DNA of 64,000 nucleotides, from the NCBI GenBank assembly GCA_963823565.1, contig CAWGLR010000002.1, positions 62,001-126,000 on the forward strand. Direction: 5' to 3'. Made by a program: the position numbers and the translations under genes. The notes under the pieces are model-generated. The model searched no databases, was not told the DNA's origin, and worked only from the letters and a program-made list of their open reading frames with translations. This DNA is from RHKX01 sp963823565 (GTDB lineage Bacteria; Actinomycetota; Thermoleophilia; Solirubrobacterales; 70-9). Below, one piece after another: positions 32,915 through 42,190 of the stretch. Each line of letters begins with the position of its first letter. Positions within the stretch are counted from its first letter, which is position 1.

Positions 32915-33187
32915 CTAGTGGTCCTGCCCGCGCGGCACGAGGCGAGTCATCGCCAGGCCGATCAGGAGCAGCAGGAGTCCGCCGCCCGCAAGCAGGCCGA
33001 CATCGAGGCCGGTGAACGGCAGCGTGCTGGGCTCAACGCTCGAAGCGCTACCCCCACCCGTACCGCCGTAGCCCCCTACCGAAGAACTCTGCGCCATCGC
33101 CGCCGCGGGAACGGCCAGGAACACCAGGACGCACGCGGCGCTGAGAATCATTCTCAACTTACTGATCTTGACCACTCTTCCTTCCAT
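32915..33187 (-). CDS. LPXTG-type (LPFTG) surface protein
   Basis: 90 residues from ATG 33187: signal peptide (MILSAACVLVFLAVPAAAMA), a very short mature Ser/Gly-rich part (QSSSVGGYGGTGGGSASS), then LPFTG followed by a hydrophobic helix (VGLLAGGGLLLLLIGLAM) and a basic end RLVPRG. This is a complete cell-wall sorting signal. The mature part is only about 25 residues, so it may be a tether or small exposed peptide. GTG at 33175 is an alternative start. It is the only sorting-signal protein in the window; the sortase is at 12165. Confidence 0.75.
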   Translation of the reverse strand: MEGRVVKISKLRMILSAACVLVFLAVPAAAMAQSSSVGGYGGTGGGSASSVEPSTLPFTGLDVGLLAGGGLLLLLIGLAMTRLVPRGQDH

Positions 33188-33333
33188 GGATTGCTTCTTA
33201 CCGCCCTCGTCCTTGGAGTATCCCCCGGAGGTTGCTGACGGTCCGACAGAACGGTTTGCCGGTAACTCAAGCGTTCGCAAGAGTTGCACATCCGGTATCG
33301 GATAGCAACTGCCCGCGCTCCAGAACCGGCACG
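33188..33333 (-). promoter_or_regulatory. Structured leader upstream of LPFTG gene
   Basis: 146 bases with several self-complementary elements: ATCCG-GTAT-CGGAT, AACTC/GAGTT with an inner GCG/CGC, and CCG/CGG. On the minus strand CCGTCAGCAACCTCC (33241-33227) resembles the 3' core of the ydaO c-di-AMP riboswitch, and GGCAAACC resembles part of the c-di-GMP-I core. The element is too short for a full ydaO, so no class is assigned. Confidence 0.25.
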
Positions 33334-35475
33334 TTACTTGCAGTAGCGGGTGTCCTCGGTCGGGCCCACCACCGCGCAGACCCGCGCGAGCAGGGTCCGC
33401 TGCACCCGCTCGACCGAGATCGGCTCGCCGCTCCGGGCGCCTCGCAGCGCCTCACGGATCAGCGGGTCCCTCGGATTGAGCTCCCTGGCCCGCTCGAGCC
33501 GGCGGACGGAGCCGGCGCGGTCGCCGTCCAGCGCCTCCAGCACCCCGAGCTCCAGGGTCGCGTACCAGTTGTCGCGCTCGCGGGCGAGCGCCAGGGAGAA
33601 CGCCGCCCGCATCTTCTCCTCGTCGCCGAGGCGGGAGGCGATCGCGCCGGCGGTGAGATCGGGCTGGGCACTGAGCAGGTTCAGGTCCCGCGCCCGCTCG
33701 AGCCGGTCGAACGCAGCCTGCGGGTCGTCCTCCCAGCTGGAGGCGGCGATCGCGGTCTCGCGCGCCGAGAGCCACGGGAGCGCGAACGAGAGCCCGACCA
33801 GGAAGATCGCGAGGCCGATCGCGAGGCCAGCGCCGATCGAGGCGAGCATCCCCCGCCAGTCGTCGTCGTGTGCGACCTCGGCCTCCCGCGGCCGCTCCCC
33901 CGCGGGTTCGCCGGCGGCGAAGCCGGACGCCATCCCGAGCCAGGCGACGCAGGGAAGGGCGATCGCCGGGAACGACCAGATCCAGTCGCCGCCGCTGTGC
34001 AGCGCGAAGTAGGCGGCCGACCCGAGCGCGGCGGCGACGATCGCGCGCGCCAGCGGCTCAGGCGCGCGCCGTCGCGCCCAGACGGCGGCGGCGATCGCGG
34101 CGATCGCGGCGCCCAGGAACAGGGCGAAGCCGACGATCCCGAGCCCGGCGAGCATGCGGATCGGGAGCGAGTGCGGGTAGAGCGGCTCCTCCTCGCTGCG
34201 GCGATGCTCCAGGTAGCCGACCGCGAAGTTGTCGGAACCCTGGCCGGCGAGCGGCGAGTCCGCGAACTCCTCCGAGACGGCCACCCGCCAGAAGTCGTAG
34301 CGGTTGCTGCCGAGGCCGCCGGTCAGGCGGGAGTCGCTGAAGTCCGTCGAGCCGTAACCGGACTTGAACTCGTCCCACCGATCGCCCGTCCAGCTCACCG
34401 GGTTGCCGATCGCGATCAGCGCCGCGATGACGGCGAGGGCCGCCAGGGCGATGCCCACCTGCCGCGCGCCACGGGCGAGGTGCCGCTCGCGCTCGGCGCC
34501 GAGCTCGACGTCGCGGTCGGCGACCGCGATGCAGGTGCCGATCGCGAGCAGGGCGGCGAACGACGCGACGATCGCCCGCAGCGCGTCGGAGATCTCCGGA
34601 CCCACCGCGCCGCCGGCGCCGGCGACCGAGTAGACGTCGAGGATCGCGTCCGAGGCGACCGCGGTGACGAGCGCGATCGGGACGAGCACGGCGACGACGC
34701 CGAGGCGGCGCGGGGTCAGCGCGAAGAAGATCACGAGCGCGATCGGGAACGACAGGAAGGCGCCGCGGCTCTGCGGCAGGATCGCCAGCTGGAGCAGGAC
34801 GCCGGCAGTCGCCAGCATCAGCGCCCGCCCCGCCCACGGCACCTCTCGCCGCGAGGCCAGCAGCAGCGCCGGCCAGAAGGCCATCGCGAACAGCCCCGCG
34901 GTGCCGTTCGGGTAGCCGACCGGATCGGCGAAGCGGCCGTCGATCACGGCGCCGACCGCGTTCCCGTCGCCGGCGGCGCCGGCCACGACCGCGATCCCGA
35001 TGACGGCGATCACCACCGAGTAGGCGCCGAGGACGATCGCCGCGGAGGAACCCCGCCAGGGAAGCAGCGCGAAGGTCGCGAAGGCGATCAGGTAGAGGAC
35101 GATCCGGTTCGAGCCGTCCCAGGCGATCCCCGGCACGCCGGCCCATGCGATCGAGGCGAAGCTCCAGATCGCGAGGGCGCCGAGCAGGCCGATCGCGATC
35201 CACGTCGTGCGGCTCAGCAGCCGGAACCGGTCGCGGAAGAACCAGGCGACCAGCCCGAAGAGCGCGAGCATGAAGATCGCCGCCGGGTACCAGACGGTGG
35301 CGGGGAAGCCGCCGTCGTCGAGCGAGAGGATCCCGAGGAGGGCGATGAAGACGAGCCCGGGACCGAGCTCGGGGCGCGCGAGCGCGGCCCGGGCCGGCGT
35401 CAGCGGCGCCGAGACGCCCGTACGCGCCGTGACACGCGTACGCGTGTCACGGGCCGGCGTAGAGGTCGGGCTCAT
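33334..35475 (-). CDS. O-antigen ligase-like membrane protein with C-terminal TPR-like helices
   Basis: 713 residues from ATG 35475. About 12 hydrophobic helices with Wzy/WaaL motifs (GRFADPVGYPNGTAGLFAM, PQSRGAFLSF, LAGQGSDNFAVGYLEHR, YPHSLPIRMLAGLG), then about 140 residues of TPR-like repeats (AAFDRLERARDLNLLSAQPD, SVRRLERARELNPRDP). Second polymerase/ligase of the locus. The start lies 29 bases inside the nucleotidyltransferase gene; the N-terminus (DTRTRVT) is encoded by a 26-base palindrome. It could instead act in protein glycosylation. Confidence 0.82.
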   Translation of the reverse strand: MSPTSTPARDTRTRVTARTGVSAPLTPARAALARPELGPGLVFIALLGILSLDDGGFPATVWYPAAIFMLALFGLVAWFFRDRFRLLSRTTWIAIGLLGALAIWSFASIAWAGVPGIAWDGSNRIVLYLIAFATFALLPWRGSSAAIVLGAYSVVIAVIGIAVVAGAAGDGNAVGAVIDGRFADPVGYPNGTAGLFAMAFWPALLLASRREVPWAGRALMLATAGVLLQLAILPQSRGAFLSFPIALVIFFALTPRRLGVVAVLVPIALVTAVASDAILDVYSVAGAGGAVGPEISDALRAIVASFAALLAIGTCIAVADRDVELGAERERHLARGARQVGIALAALAVIAALIAIGNPVSWTGDRWDEFKSGYGSTDFSDSRLTGGLGSNRYDFWRVAVSEEFADSPLAGQGSDNFAVGYLEHRRSEEEPLYPHSLPIRMLAGLGIVGFALFLGAAIAAIAAAVWARRRAPEPLARAIVAAALGSAAYFALHSGGDWIWSFPAIALPCVAWLGMASGFAAGEPAGERPREAEVAHDDDWRGMLASIGAGLAIGLAIFLVGLSFALPWLSARETAIAASSWEDDPQAAFDRLERARDLNLLSAQPDLTAGAIASRLGDEEKMRAAFSLALARERDNWYATLELGVLEALDGDRAGSVRRLERARELNPRDPLIREALRGARSGEPISVERVQRTLLARVCAVVGPTEDTRYCK
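35427..35452. repeat. Perfect 26-bp palindrome
   Basis: CCGTGACACGCGT (35427-35439) is followed directly by its exact reverse complement. It covers the stop codon of the nucleotidyltransferase (35447-35449) and the early codons of the ligase. As RNA it would form an 11-12 bp hairpin; as DNA it is a symmetric protein-binding candidate. Confidence 0.8.
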
Positions 35476-36154
35476 CCTCGAAGGCCTCGGTCGCGCTCTG
35501 GAACTCGGCCGGGGTCCCGACGTCGTACCAGGGCCCATCGAACAGGTACTTGCAGACCCGCTGCCCCTCTCCGACCATCTTCAGGACGAGGTCGGGGAAG
35601 TCGAAGCGGCCGGCGGGGATGCTCGCCACGGCCTCGGCGGAGTAGACGTAGATCCCCATGCTGACCTCGTAGCCGATCATCGGCTTCTCCATGTAGCCGG
35701 AGACCCGGTCCTCGTCCGCCTCGATCACCCCGAGGTCGATCCGCACCTCCTTGCGGTGCGAGGCGATCGTCAGCTTCGACTCGCTGCTCGTGTGGAACTC
35801 GATCAGGTCGCCGTAGTCGAGCGTGGTCAGGATGTCGCCGTTCATCACCAGCAGCGGCCCGTCGGGCGGATCGAGGTTGCGGACCGCCCCTGCCGTTCCC
35901 AGCGGCTCGTCCTCGTAGTGGTAGTTGAGCTCCACCCCGTCGGGGGCGGCCCCCGACTCGGTGAAGTAGGCCCGGATCAGCTCGCCGAGATGGCCGACGC
36001 AGAGGTCGACGCGGTCGATCCCCGCCCGCGAGAGCTGATGGAGGATGAGCTCGAGGATCGGCCGGTCGCCGAGCGGCAGCAGCGGCTTCGGCAGGACCGT
36101 CGTGTAGGGAGCGAGCCGGGTACCGCGGCCACCTGCCAGGATGGCGGCGCGCAT
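35447..36154 (-). CDS. Sugar-phosphate nucleotidyltransferase
   Basis: 235 residues. Signature AAILAGGRGTRLAPYTTVLPK at residue 3-23, MNGDILTTLDYGDLIEFH (metal-binding Asp) and GPWYDVGTPAEF near the end. It makes NDP-sugars from a sugar-1-phosphate; length and lack of a C-terminal beta-helix fit the mannose-1-phosphate or glucose-1-phosphate group. ATG overlaps the stop of the upstream epimerase as TGATG, so the two are probably co-translated and act on one nucleotide sugar. Confidence 0.9.
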   Translation of the reverse strand: MRAAILAGGRGTRLAPYTTVLPKPLLPLGDRPILELILHQLSRAGIDRVDLCVGHLGELIRAYFTESGAAPDGVELNYHYEDEPLGTAGAVRNLDPPDGPLLVMNGDILTTLDYGDLIEFHTSSESKLTIASHRKEVRIDLGVIEADEDRVSGYMEKPMIGYEVSMGIYVYSAEAVASIPAGRFDFPDLVLKMVGEGQRVCKYLFDGPWYDVGTPAEFQSATEAFEDEPDLYAGP

Positions 36155-37239
36155 CAGCCGGTGGCGACCGGGGCGTTCAGGTAGCTCGCCGCGATCTCGT
36201 GGTTGGTGTAGAAGCCCGGCCGCGCGGCGAAGTCGTCGTAGGCGCCGGCCCGGACGGCGCCGGCGACCGCGGCGACGCTCACCGGGACGCGCATGTCGGG
36301 CTCGAAGCCGAGCCGCTCGCGGATCTTCTCGAAGGAGACGCGGTAGTTGCGCGGGTCGCGGCCGCCCTCCTCGAAGGACACGCGGCCCCCTCCCCCGATC
36401 GCCTCCTGGACGACGTCGACGACCATCCGCTTCGTGTAGTTCTCGTCGCTGTGGCCGACGTTGAAGACCTCGCCGGCGACGGCCGGCGCGTCGGCGCCGA
36501 GCACGGTCATCACGGCCTTCGCGATGTCGGAGACGTGGCAGTAGGGCCGCCAGGTGTCGGCGTCGTAGACGACGAGCTCCTCGCCGGCGGCGAGCGTCCG
36601 GGTGAACTCCGAGATCGTCAGGTCGAAGCGCATGCGCGGCGAGAGGCCGTAGGCGGTCGAGATCCGCAGGACCGTCGGCGTGTAGTCGACACCCGTCTCC
36701 GCCGCCGCCAGGATCCGTTTCTCCATCTCGACCTTGTGCTCGGCGTACAGGGAGACCGGGCTGAGCTCGCTCTCCTCCGTCGCCGGCTCGTCGGTCGTGC
36801 GCAGCCCGTAGTTGCTGCAGGTCGACGTGAAGACGAGGCGGTCGAGCCCGCGGCCGTTGAGCGCCTCGAGCACCGTCGCGCAGCCGCCGAGGTTGATCGA
36901 GTCGGAGAGCTCGGGATAGGTCTTGGTGATCGGATCGCCGACCAGCCCGGCGAGGAGCGCGACGTCGCTGACTCCCTCGAGCGCGCGCTCGAGGGCGGCG
37001 CGGTCGCGCATGTCGCCGTGGACGAACGAAAAGCGCGGATGCTCCATCAGCGGCGCGATCGCCGAGCCGTGCTCGAAGATCAGCGCGTCGAGCACGCGCA
37101 CGCTCGACCCCGCCTCCAGCATCCTCCGCACCATCACGTTGCCGACGTAGCCGGCGCCCCCGATGACCAGCACCCTGCGTTCCGCGTCCACCTGGAAATC
37201 CGCTCCTCTCGCGCGATCGCCGCGCCCTGTCGAAGTCAC
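36154..37239 (-). CDS. NAD-dependent epimerase/dehydratase (SDR)
   Basis: 361 residues. NAD motif VIGGAGYVGN near residue 25; the usual catalytic pair is YxxxK in LYAEHKVEME (about 167); STCSNYGLRTTDEP, RISTAYGLSP and VFNVGHSDENYTKRM are typical of nucleotide-sugar SDRs that modify the C4 or C6 position. A GTG near 37191 would remove the poorly conserved first 16 residues. Paired by overlap with the nucleotidyltransferase. Confidence 0.87.
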   Translation of the reverse strand: MTSTGRGDRARGADFQVDAERRVLVIGGAGYVGNVMVRRMLEAGSSVRVLDALIFEHGSAIAPLMEHPRFSFVHGDMRDRAALERALEGVSDVALLAGLVGDPITKTYPELSDSINLGGCATVLEALNGRGLDRLVFTSTCSNYGLRTTDEPATEESELSPVSLYAEHKVEMEKRILAAAETGVDYTPTVLRISTAYGLSPRMRFDLTISEFTRTLAAGEELVVYDADTWRPYCHVSDIAKAVMTVLGADAPAVAGEVFNVGHSDENYTKRMVVDVVQEAIGGGGRVSFEEGGRDPRNYRVSFEKIRERLGFEPDMRVPVSVAAVAGAVRAGAYDDFAARPGFYTNHEIAASYLNAPVATG

Positions 37240-37330
37240 CTCGGGCCGGGACCGCCCGCGGCGGGGCCCTCAGTGCCGGGTATCGACCGCATCGCCGCCC
37301 GGCTGAAGCCCTGAGCGGGCCCGTTCACGC

Positions 37331-37791
37331 CTACGGCGAGAAGCCGCCGGAGCCGCCACCGTCATCGGGCTGCGTGAAGTCCGACGTGGTCGTGGAGGTC
37401 GTCGCGCTCGTGGTCGTGCTCGTCGTCGGAGTGGTGGTCGTCGACGTCGAAGTCGGCTCGGTGGTCGACGAGGAGGTCTCCGTCGAGGAAGTCGTCGAGG
37501 TTGAGGTCGTCGAGGACGAGGTCGTCGAGGACGTCGTCGACGACGTGGTCTCGTCGTCCCCGCCGCCGGCCAGCGCGATCACGGCGATGATCAGGCCGAT
37601 GACGAGCGCGGCCACGAGGCCGATCGCCACCTTCTGGCCGGTGGTCATACCTCCGCCGTCGTAGCGCGGATCGCGCCCCCCGCGGCCCTGGCCGCCGCGA
37701 CCGCCCGCCCCCGCGCCCTGGCCGCCGCGACCGCCGCGGCCCACGCGCCGCCGTCGTCGGGAGGCATGACTCTTGTCGGGTCCTCACCCAT
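37331..37791 (-). CDS. Membrane protein with Thr/Ser-rich tail (apparent frameshift)
   Basis: The in-frame part from GTG 37744 has an Arg-Gly-rich start (RGGQGAGAGGRGGQGRGG), one membrane helix (VAIGLVAALVIGLIIAVIAL), an acidic GGGDDE and about 65 residues of almost only Ser and Thr before a Gly-rich end. A second frame from ATG 37791 reads MGEDPTRVMPPDDGG and would join it after a small indel near 37750, the edge of the frameshift-rich segment. A wall-spanning, possibly O-glycosylated stalk is plausible. No family recognised. Confidence 0.6.
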
Positions 37792-37802
37792 TGGCGCGCA
37801 GG

Positions 37803-39032
37803 TTACCCGGCTGGTCGGTGGGCCACGTCGAGCGCGTCCCGGAGCTGAGCGACGCCTTGCGCGGTCTCGGCGGCCGAGATCGTCAGCGGCGGCAGCAGCC
37901 GGATCGTCTCCGGGTTCGGCGCGTTGACCACGAGGCCGGCCGCGAGCGCAGCCTCCGCGACCTCGCGCGAGTCCACTTCCTCGGACAGCGCGAGCCCGAG
38001 CATCAGCCCGCGCCCGCGGATGCCCGTGACCGCCGGATGGCCGGAGATCCCCGCGCGGATCTCCTCGCCGCGGTCGATCACCCCCGGCGAGCAGCTCGGG
38101 GTCGTCGATCACCTCGAGCGCCGCCAGCGCCGCGCGCGCGCCGATCGGGCCGCCGGCGAAGGTCGAGCCGTGCTCGCCGAGCGTCAGCCCCTCGCCGACC
38201 GCCGGCGCCGTCACGCAGGCGCCGACCGGCAGGCCGCCGCCGAGCGCCTTCGCGCTGGTCATGACGTCGGGTCGGACCGGCGAGCCCTCGTAGGCCCACA
38301 GGGTCCCGGTCCTCCCCATCCCGGTCTGGATCTCGTCGAAGACGAGCAGCGCGCCGGACTCGTCGCAGGCCTCGCGCGCGGCGACGCAGCACCTCGGGGT
38401 CGATCGGGTGTACGCCCGCCTCGCCCTGGATCGGCTCGAGCATCACCGCGGCGGTGCTCTCCCCGACCGCCGCGCGCAGCGCGCCCGGGTCGTCGCGGGG
38501 AACGGGGACGAAGCCGGGCGGGAGCGGGCCGAAGAGGTCCTCGCGGGCGAGCCGCGGCGTCGCCGCGAGGGCCGCGAGCGTGCGACCGTGGAAGGCGTGG
38601 TCGAGGACGACGATCTCCGGCCGCTCGATCCCGCGCTCGTGGGCGCGGCGGCGGACGAGCTTGATCGCGCACTCGTTGGCCTCGGCGCCGGAGTTGCAGA
38701 GGAAGGCGCGGCCGCCGAGCGAGGACTCGACGAGCCGCTCGCTGAGCCGCATCGCCGGCTCGGAGTAGAAGAGGTTGGAGGTGCCGGCGAGCGGTCCCGA
38801 CCTGCTCGCGGATCGCGGCGACGATCCGCGGGTGGCAGTGGCCGGCGTTGTGGACCGAGAGGCCGCTGAAGAGGTCGAGGTACTCGCGGCCCTCGGAGTC
38901 CCAGAGGCGCGCAGCCCTCGCCGCGCACGAACTCGACCGGCGCCCGCGGGTAGGTGGGCATCGCGTAGCGCTCCTCGAGCGCCTTCAGCTCCTCGACGCC
39001 CTCGGAATCCCGGCTGCCGGGTCCTGCCTCAT
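37803..39032 (-). CDS. argD: Acetylornithine aminotransferase, frameshifted
   Basis: PLP-dependent transaminase of the ornithine/arginine pathway. Family segments lie in different frames: MPTYPRAPVEFVRGEG, then RLWDSEGREYLDLFSGLSVH, FLCNSGAEANECAIKL, FHGRTLAALAAT, LVFDEIQTGMGRTG, MTSAKALGGGLPVGA (catalytic Lys) and HPAVTGIRGRGLMLGLALS. Frames join if single extra bases at about 38083, 38384, 38794 and 38913 are removed. ATG at 39032 would overlap the argB stop as ATGA, but needs one more correction. As given, no functional protein is encoded; residues are otherwise conserved, so sequence error is likelier than decay. Confidence 0.85.
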
Positions 39033-39958
39033 GCGGTCGCGCTCCCGGGGAACCGGACGCGAAGCGGAGGATTCCCGCCGGAGTTACCTTCGTGCCGATG
39101 CCCGCGTCGGTGAAGAGCTCGAGCAGGAGGCTGTGCGGGCGGCGGCCGTCGACGATGTGGGCCGACTGGACGCCGCCGTCGATCGCCTCGACGCAGGCCG
39201 CGAGCTTCGGGCGCATGCCGCCCTCGAGCCCGGGCAGGGCCGCGCTGACCTCCTCGACGCTCGCCTCCGAGATCAGCGACTCCGGGTCGTCGGCGTCGTC
39301 GCGCCAGCCCTCGACGTCGGTCAGGAAGATCGCCTTGTAGGCGCGCAGCGCCGCGGCGACCTTGCCCGGCCGCCGAGTCGGCGTTGACGTTGTAGGAGTT
39401 GCCGTCGCGGTCGGATGCCGGCGGAGGCGATCACCGGGATGAAGTCGGAGGCGATGTGGTTGAGCACGTCGACGTCGACGTGCTCGATCTCGCCGACGAA
39501 GCCGACCACCTCGGCCTCGGCGACGGGGCCGATCTCGAACAGCGTCCCGTCCTCGCCCGAGAGCCCGACGGCCGGCTGGCCCTGAGCGGTTGAGGCGCTG
39601 GACGATGTCGGAGTTGACCTTGCCGAGCAGCACCATCTTCGCGACCTCGACGGTCGCCGCGTCGGAGACGCGCAGGCCCTCGTCGAAGCGTGACCTCGAG
39701 GCCGAGCCGCTCCATGTAGTCGGTGATGTCGGGCCCGCCGCCGTGGACGATCACCGGGTTCAGCCCGACGTACTTGAGCAGGACGACGTCGCGCGCGAAG
39801 TCGTCGCGCAGCGCCTCGTCGCGCATCGCCGCGCCGCCGTACTTGATGACGACCGTGCGGCCGTGGAACTCGCGGATGTAGGGCAGCGCCTCGAGCAGCG
39901 TCTCGACGCTGCCCTCGGCCGCCCGCGCCCGCTCCGTCGCGCTGCGGCGATCGCTCAC
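39029..39958 (-). CDS. argB: Acetylglutamate kinase, frameshifted
   Basis: Phosphorylates N-acetylglutamate in arginine synthesis. GTG at 39958 overlaps the argJ stop as GTGA. VVIKYGGAAMRDEAL and NPVIVHGGGPDI (substrate and ATP binding) are in the first frame. FDEGLRVSD, KVNSDIVQRLN, VIASAGSDRDG and FTDAGIGTKV lie in other frames that connect when extra bases at about 39688, 39585, 39416 and 39366 are removed. The 310-codon span fits the family. Confidence 0.85.
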
Positions 39959-41155
39959 GTCGTGTACTCCGCGTTGAGCGTCGACGTACTCGTGGGTGAG
40001 GTCGCTGAAGAAGACGTGGGCCGAGCAGCCGCCGCGGCCGAGGTCGATCGCGATCTCCGCCTCGGCGCCGTCCTCGCCGAGCTCGTCGGCGTCGATGTGG
40101 CCGGCGCCGAGCTCGTCGACGTCGTCCTCGCCGGCGAGCGCCATCCCCGCCGCCTGGGCGATCCGGCCCCAGTTCGGGTCGCGGCCGTAGAGGGCGGTCT
40201 TGACCAGCGGCGAGTTGGCGATCGCGCGGGCGACGCGCTCGGCCTCGCCCGGGCGTCGCGGCCCCGTCGACCTCGATCCGCCCGGCGCGGGTCGCGCCCT
40301 CGCCGTCGGCGACGATCTCGAGCGCGAGCTGGAGCAGGACGGCGTCGAGCAGCCCCGGCGGGCAGCTCGCGGCCGCTCGTCCCGCTCGCCTGCAGCATCA
40401 CGGTGTCGTTGGTGCTCATCTGCCCGTCGACGGTGATCCGCTCGAACGACGACGCGACCGCGCGGCGGAGCTCGCCGGCTGGGATCCTCGACGACGGCGT
40501 CGGTCTGCACGAAGCAGAGCATGGTCGCGAAGCCCGGCTCGATCATCCCCGCGCCCTTCGCCTGGGCGGAGAGCGTCACGCCGCCGAGCTCGACGCAGCA
40601 GCGCTTCGGCCCGCGGTCGGTGGTCATGATCGCCGCCGAGAAGTCGCCTCCGCCCTCCGCGCGCAGCTCGCGCGCCGTCTCGTCGATCCCGTCGAGGATG
40701 CGGTCGATCGGCAGCGGGACGCCGATCGTGCCGGTCTCGGCGACCGCGACCGGCGGCCGGCTCGACGCCGAGCGCCTCGGCGGCCGCGCTCCTGCATCGC
40801 GACGGCGTCGCGGTAGCCGTGCTCGCCGGTCGCGGCGTTGGCGTTGCCGGAGTTGACGACCGCGGCGCGCAGCGCGCCGGCGTCGCAGCGGTCGCGGCAG
40901 ACCCGAACCGGCGCCGCCGCGGCCGCGTTGCGGGTCAGCAGCAGCGCCGAGTGGACCTCGGCCGCGTCGCAGGCCACGATCCCGACGTCGGTCCCCCCGG
41001 ATGCCTTGAGCCCGCAGGCCTCGCCGGCGGCCCGGAATCCTGGCGCCAGCCCGGTCGGCTCGAGCTCGCTCGACGCCGTCGGGCGCCTCGACCCACCGGG
41101 ACCGGAAGAAGCTCGGGGCTACTTGCTCGGCGCTACTTGCTACTTGCTCGCTCAA
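39955..41155 (-). CDS. argJ: Ornithine acetyltransferase/N-acetylglutamate synthase, frameshifted
   Basis: Recycles the acetyl group in arginine biosynthesis and self-cleaves into two chains. Conserved parts: NSGNANAATGEHGY, the cleavage region AKGAGMIEPGFATML (Thr nucleophile), ALEIVADGEGATRAG and YGRDPNWGRIAQAAG. Extra bases at about 41068, 40784, 40750, 40476, 40355, 40249 and 39982 break the frame. TTG at 41155 overlaps the argC stop as TTGA and is the likely start. Presence of ArgJ implies the cyclic acetyl pathway. Confidence 0.87.
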
Positions 41156-42190
41156 TCCAGCCCCATCGCTTCGTCAAGCCCGAGCATCAGGTTCAGGTTC
41201 TGCATCGCCTGCCCCGCCGCCCCCTTCCAGAGGTTGTCGATCGTCGCGAAGACGAGCACGCGCCCGCCGCGGTCGCGGTCGACGTGGATCCGGCAGAGGT
41301 TGGTGTCGCGAACGTCGCGGACTCCCGGCGGGCCGGTCGATCACCTCGACGAACGGCTCGCTCGCCGTAGCGCTCGTCGTAGAGCGCGGCGACCTCGCCG
41401 GCGTCCGCATCCCGCGTCGGCCGGACGTAGCAGGAGACGAGCTCGCCCTGGTCGAGCGGCAGCAGGTGCGGGACGAAGGTCAGCGGCGGCGGCTTGCCCG
41501 CGCCGAGCGCGGCGAGCTCCTGGGCGATCTCCGGCTCGTGGCGATGGCCGCGCCGACGCCGTAGGGGCTCACGTTCTCGTCGAGATTGACGAAGCTCAGC
41601 CGCTCGCCGCCGCCGCGCCCGGCGCCGGAGACGCCCGGACTTGGCGTCGACGACGACGTCCTCGATCAGGCCGGCGCCGGCGAGCGGCGCGAGCGCCAGC
41701 ACGGTCGCCGTCGGGTAGCAGCCCGGGTTGGCGACGAGCTCCGCCTCGCGGATGCGATCGCGGTAGAGCTCGGTCAGGCCGTAGACGGCCTCGCCGAGGA
41801 GCTCGGGAGCGGCCAGCTCCCCGTACCAGTCGGCGTAGACGTTGGGGTCGCGCAGCCGGAAGTCCGCCGAGAGGTCGACGACGAGCAGCCCGAGCTCGCG
41901 CAGGCCGGCGACGACCGGCGCCGACGCGCCGTGCGGGTAGGCGACGATCGCGGCGTCGCAGTCCTCGGCCGCGTCGACGTCGAGCTCGGTCAGCTCGAGC
42001 GGCACGCGGTGGCGCGGGTGAGCTCGTCGAGCCGACGCCGGCGTCCGAGCGCGAGGTCGCGAGGACGAGCTCGAGGCGCGGGTGGCGCCAGACGAGCGCG
42101 CGCCGCCAGCGCGCCGGCGAAGCCCGGAGGCGCCGGCGACGAGGACGCGGGCGACGGGGTCGCCGTCGAGGGGCGGCGTGCGTCAGCCAC
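41152..42190 (-). CDS. argC: N-acetyl-gamma-glutamyl-phosphate reductase, frameshifted
   Basis: NADPH-dependent reductase of the arginine pathway. Recognisable are RVLVAGASGFAGAL (nucleotide binding), VDLSADFRLRDPNVYADWYG, VANPGCYPTATVLAL with the catalytic Cys, VPHLLPLDQGELVSCYV and the C-terminus FATIDNLWKGAAGQAMQNLN. Extra bases at about 41635, 41550, 41547, 41360 and 41331 and further indels in 42000-42150 split it. GTG at 42190 overlaps the end of pheT by 8 bases. Confidence 0.87.

Noticed and set aside
33227..33300. Firm assignment of a c-di-AMP or c-di-GMP riboswitch
   Set aside because: Only fragments of either core are present, the element is too short for ydaO, and the c-di-GMP-I segment ACGCAAAGCC is missing.
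37374..37664. Open plus-strand frame rich in Val, Asp and Glu
   Set aside because: Antisense of the Ser/Thr-rich tail; no start signal and no membrane or domain feature.
41110..41155. Repeated GAGCAAGTAGC units at the argC-argJ junction as a repeat element
   Set aside because: Only two or three imperfect copies within 40 bases, and they fit as in-frame N-terminal codons of argJ.
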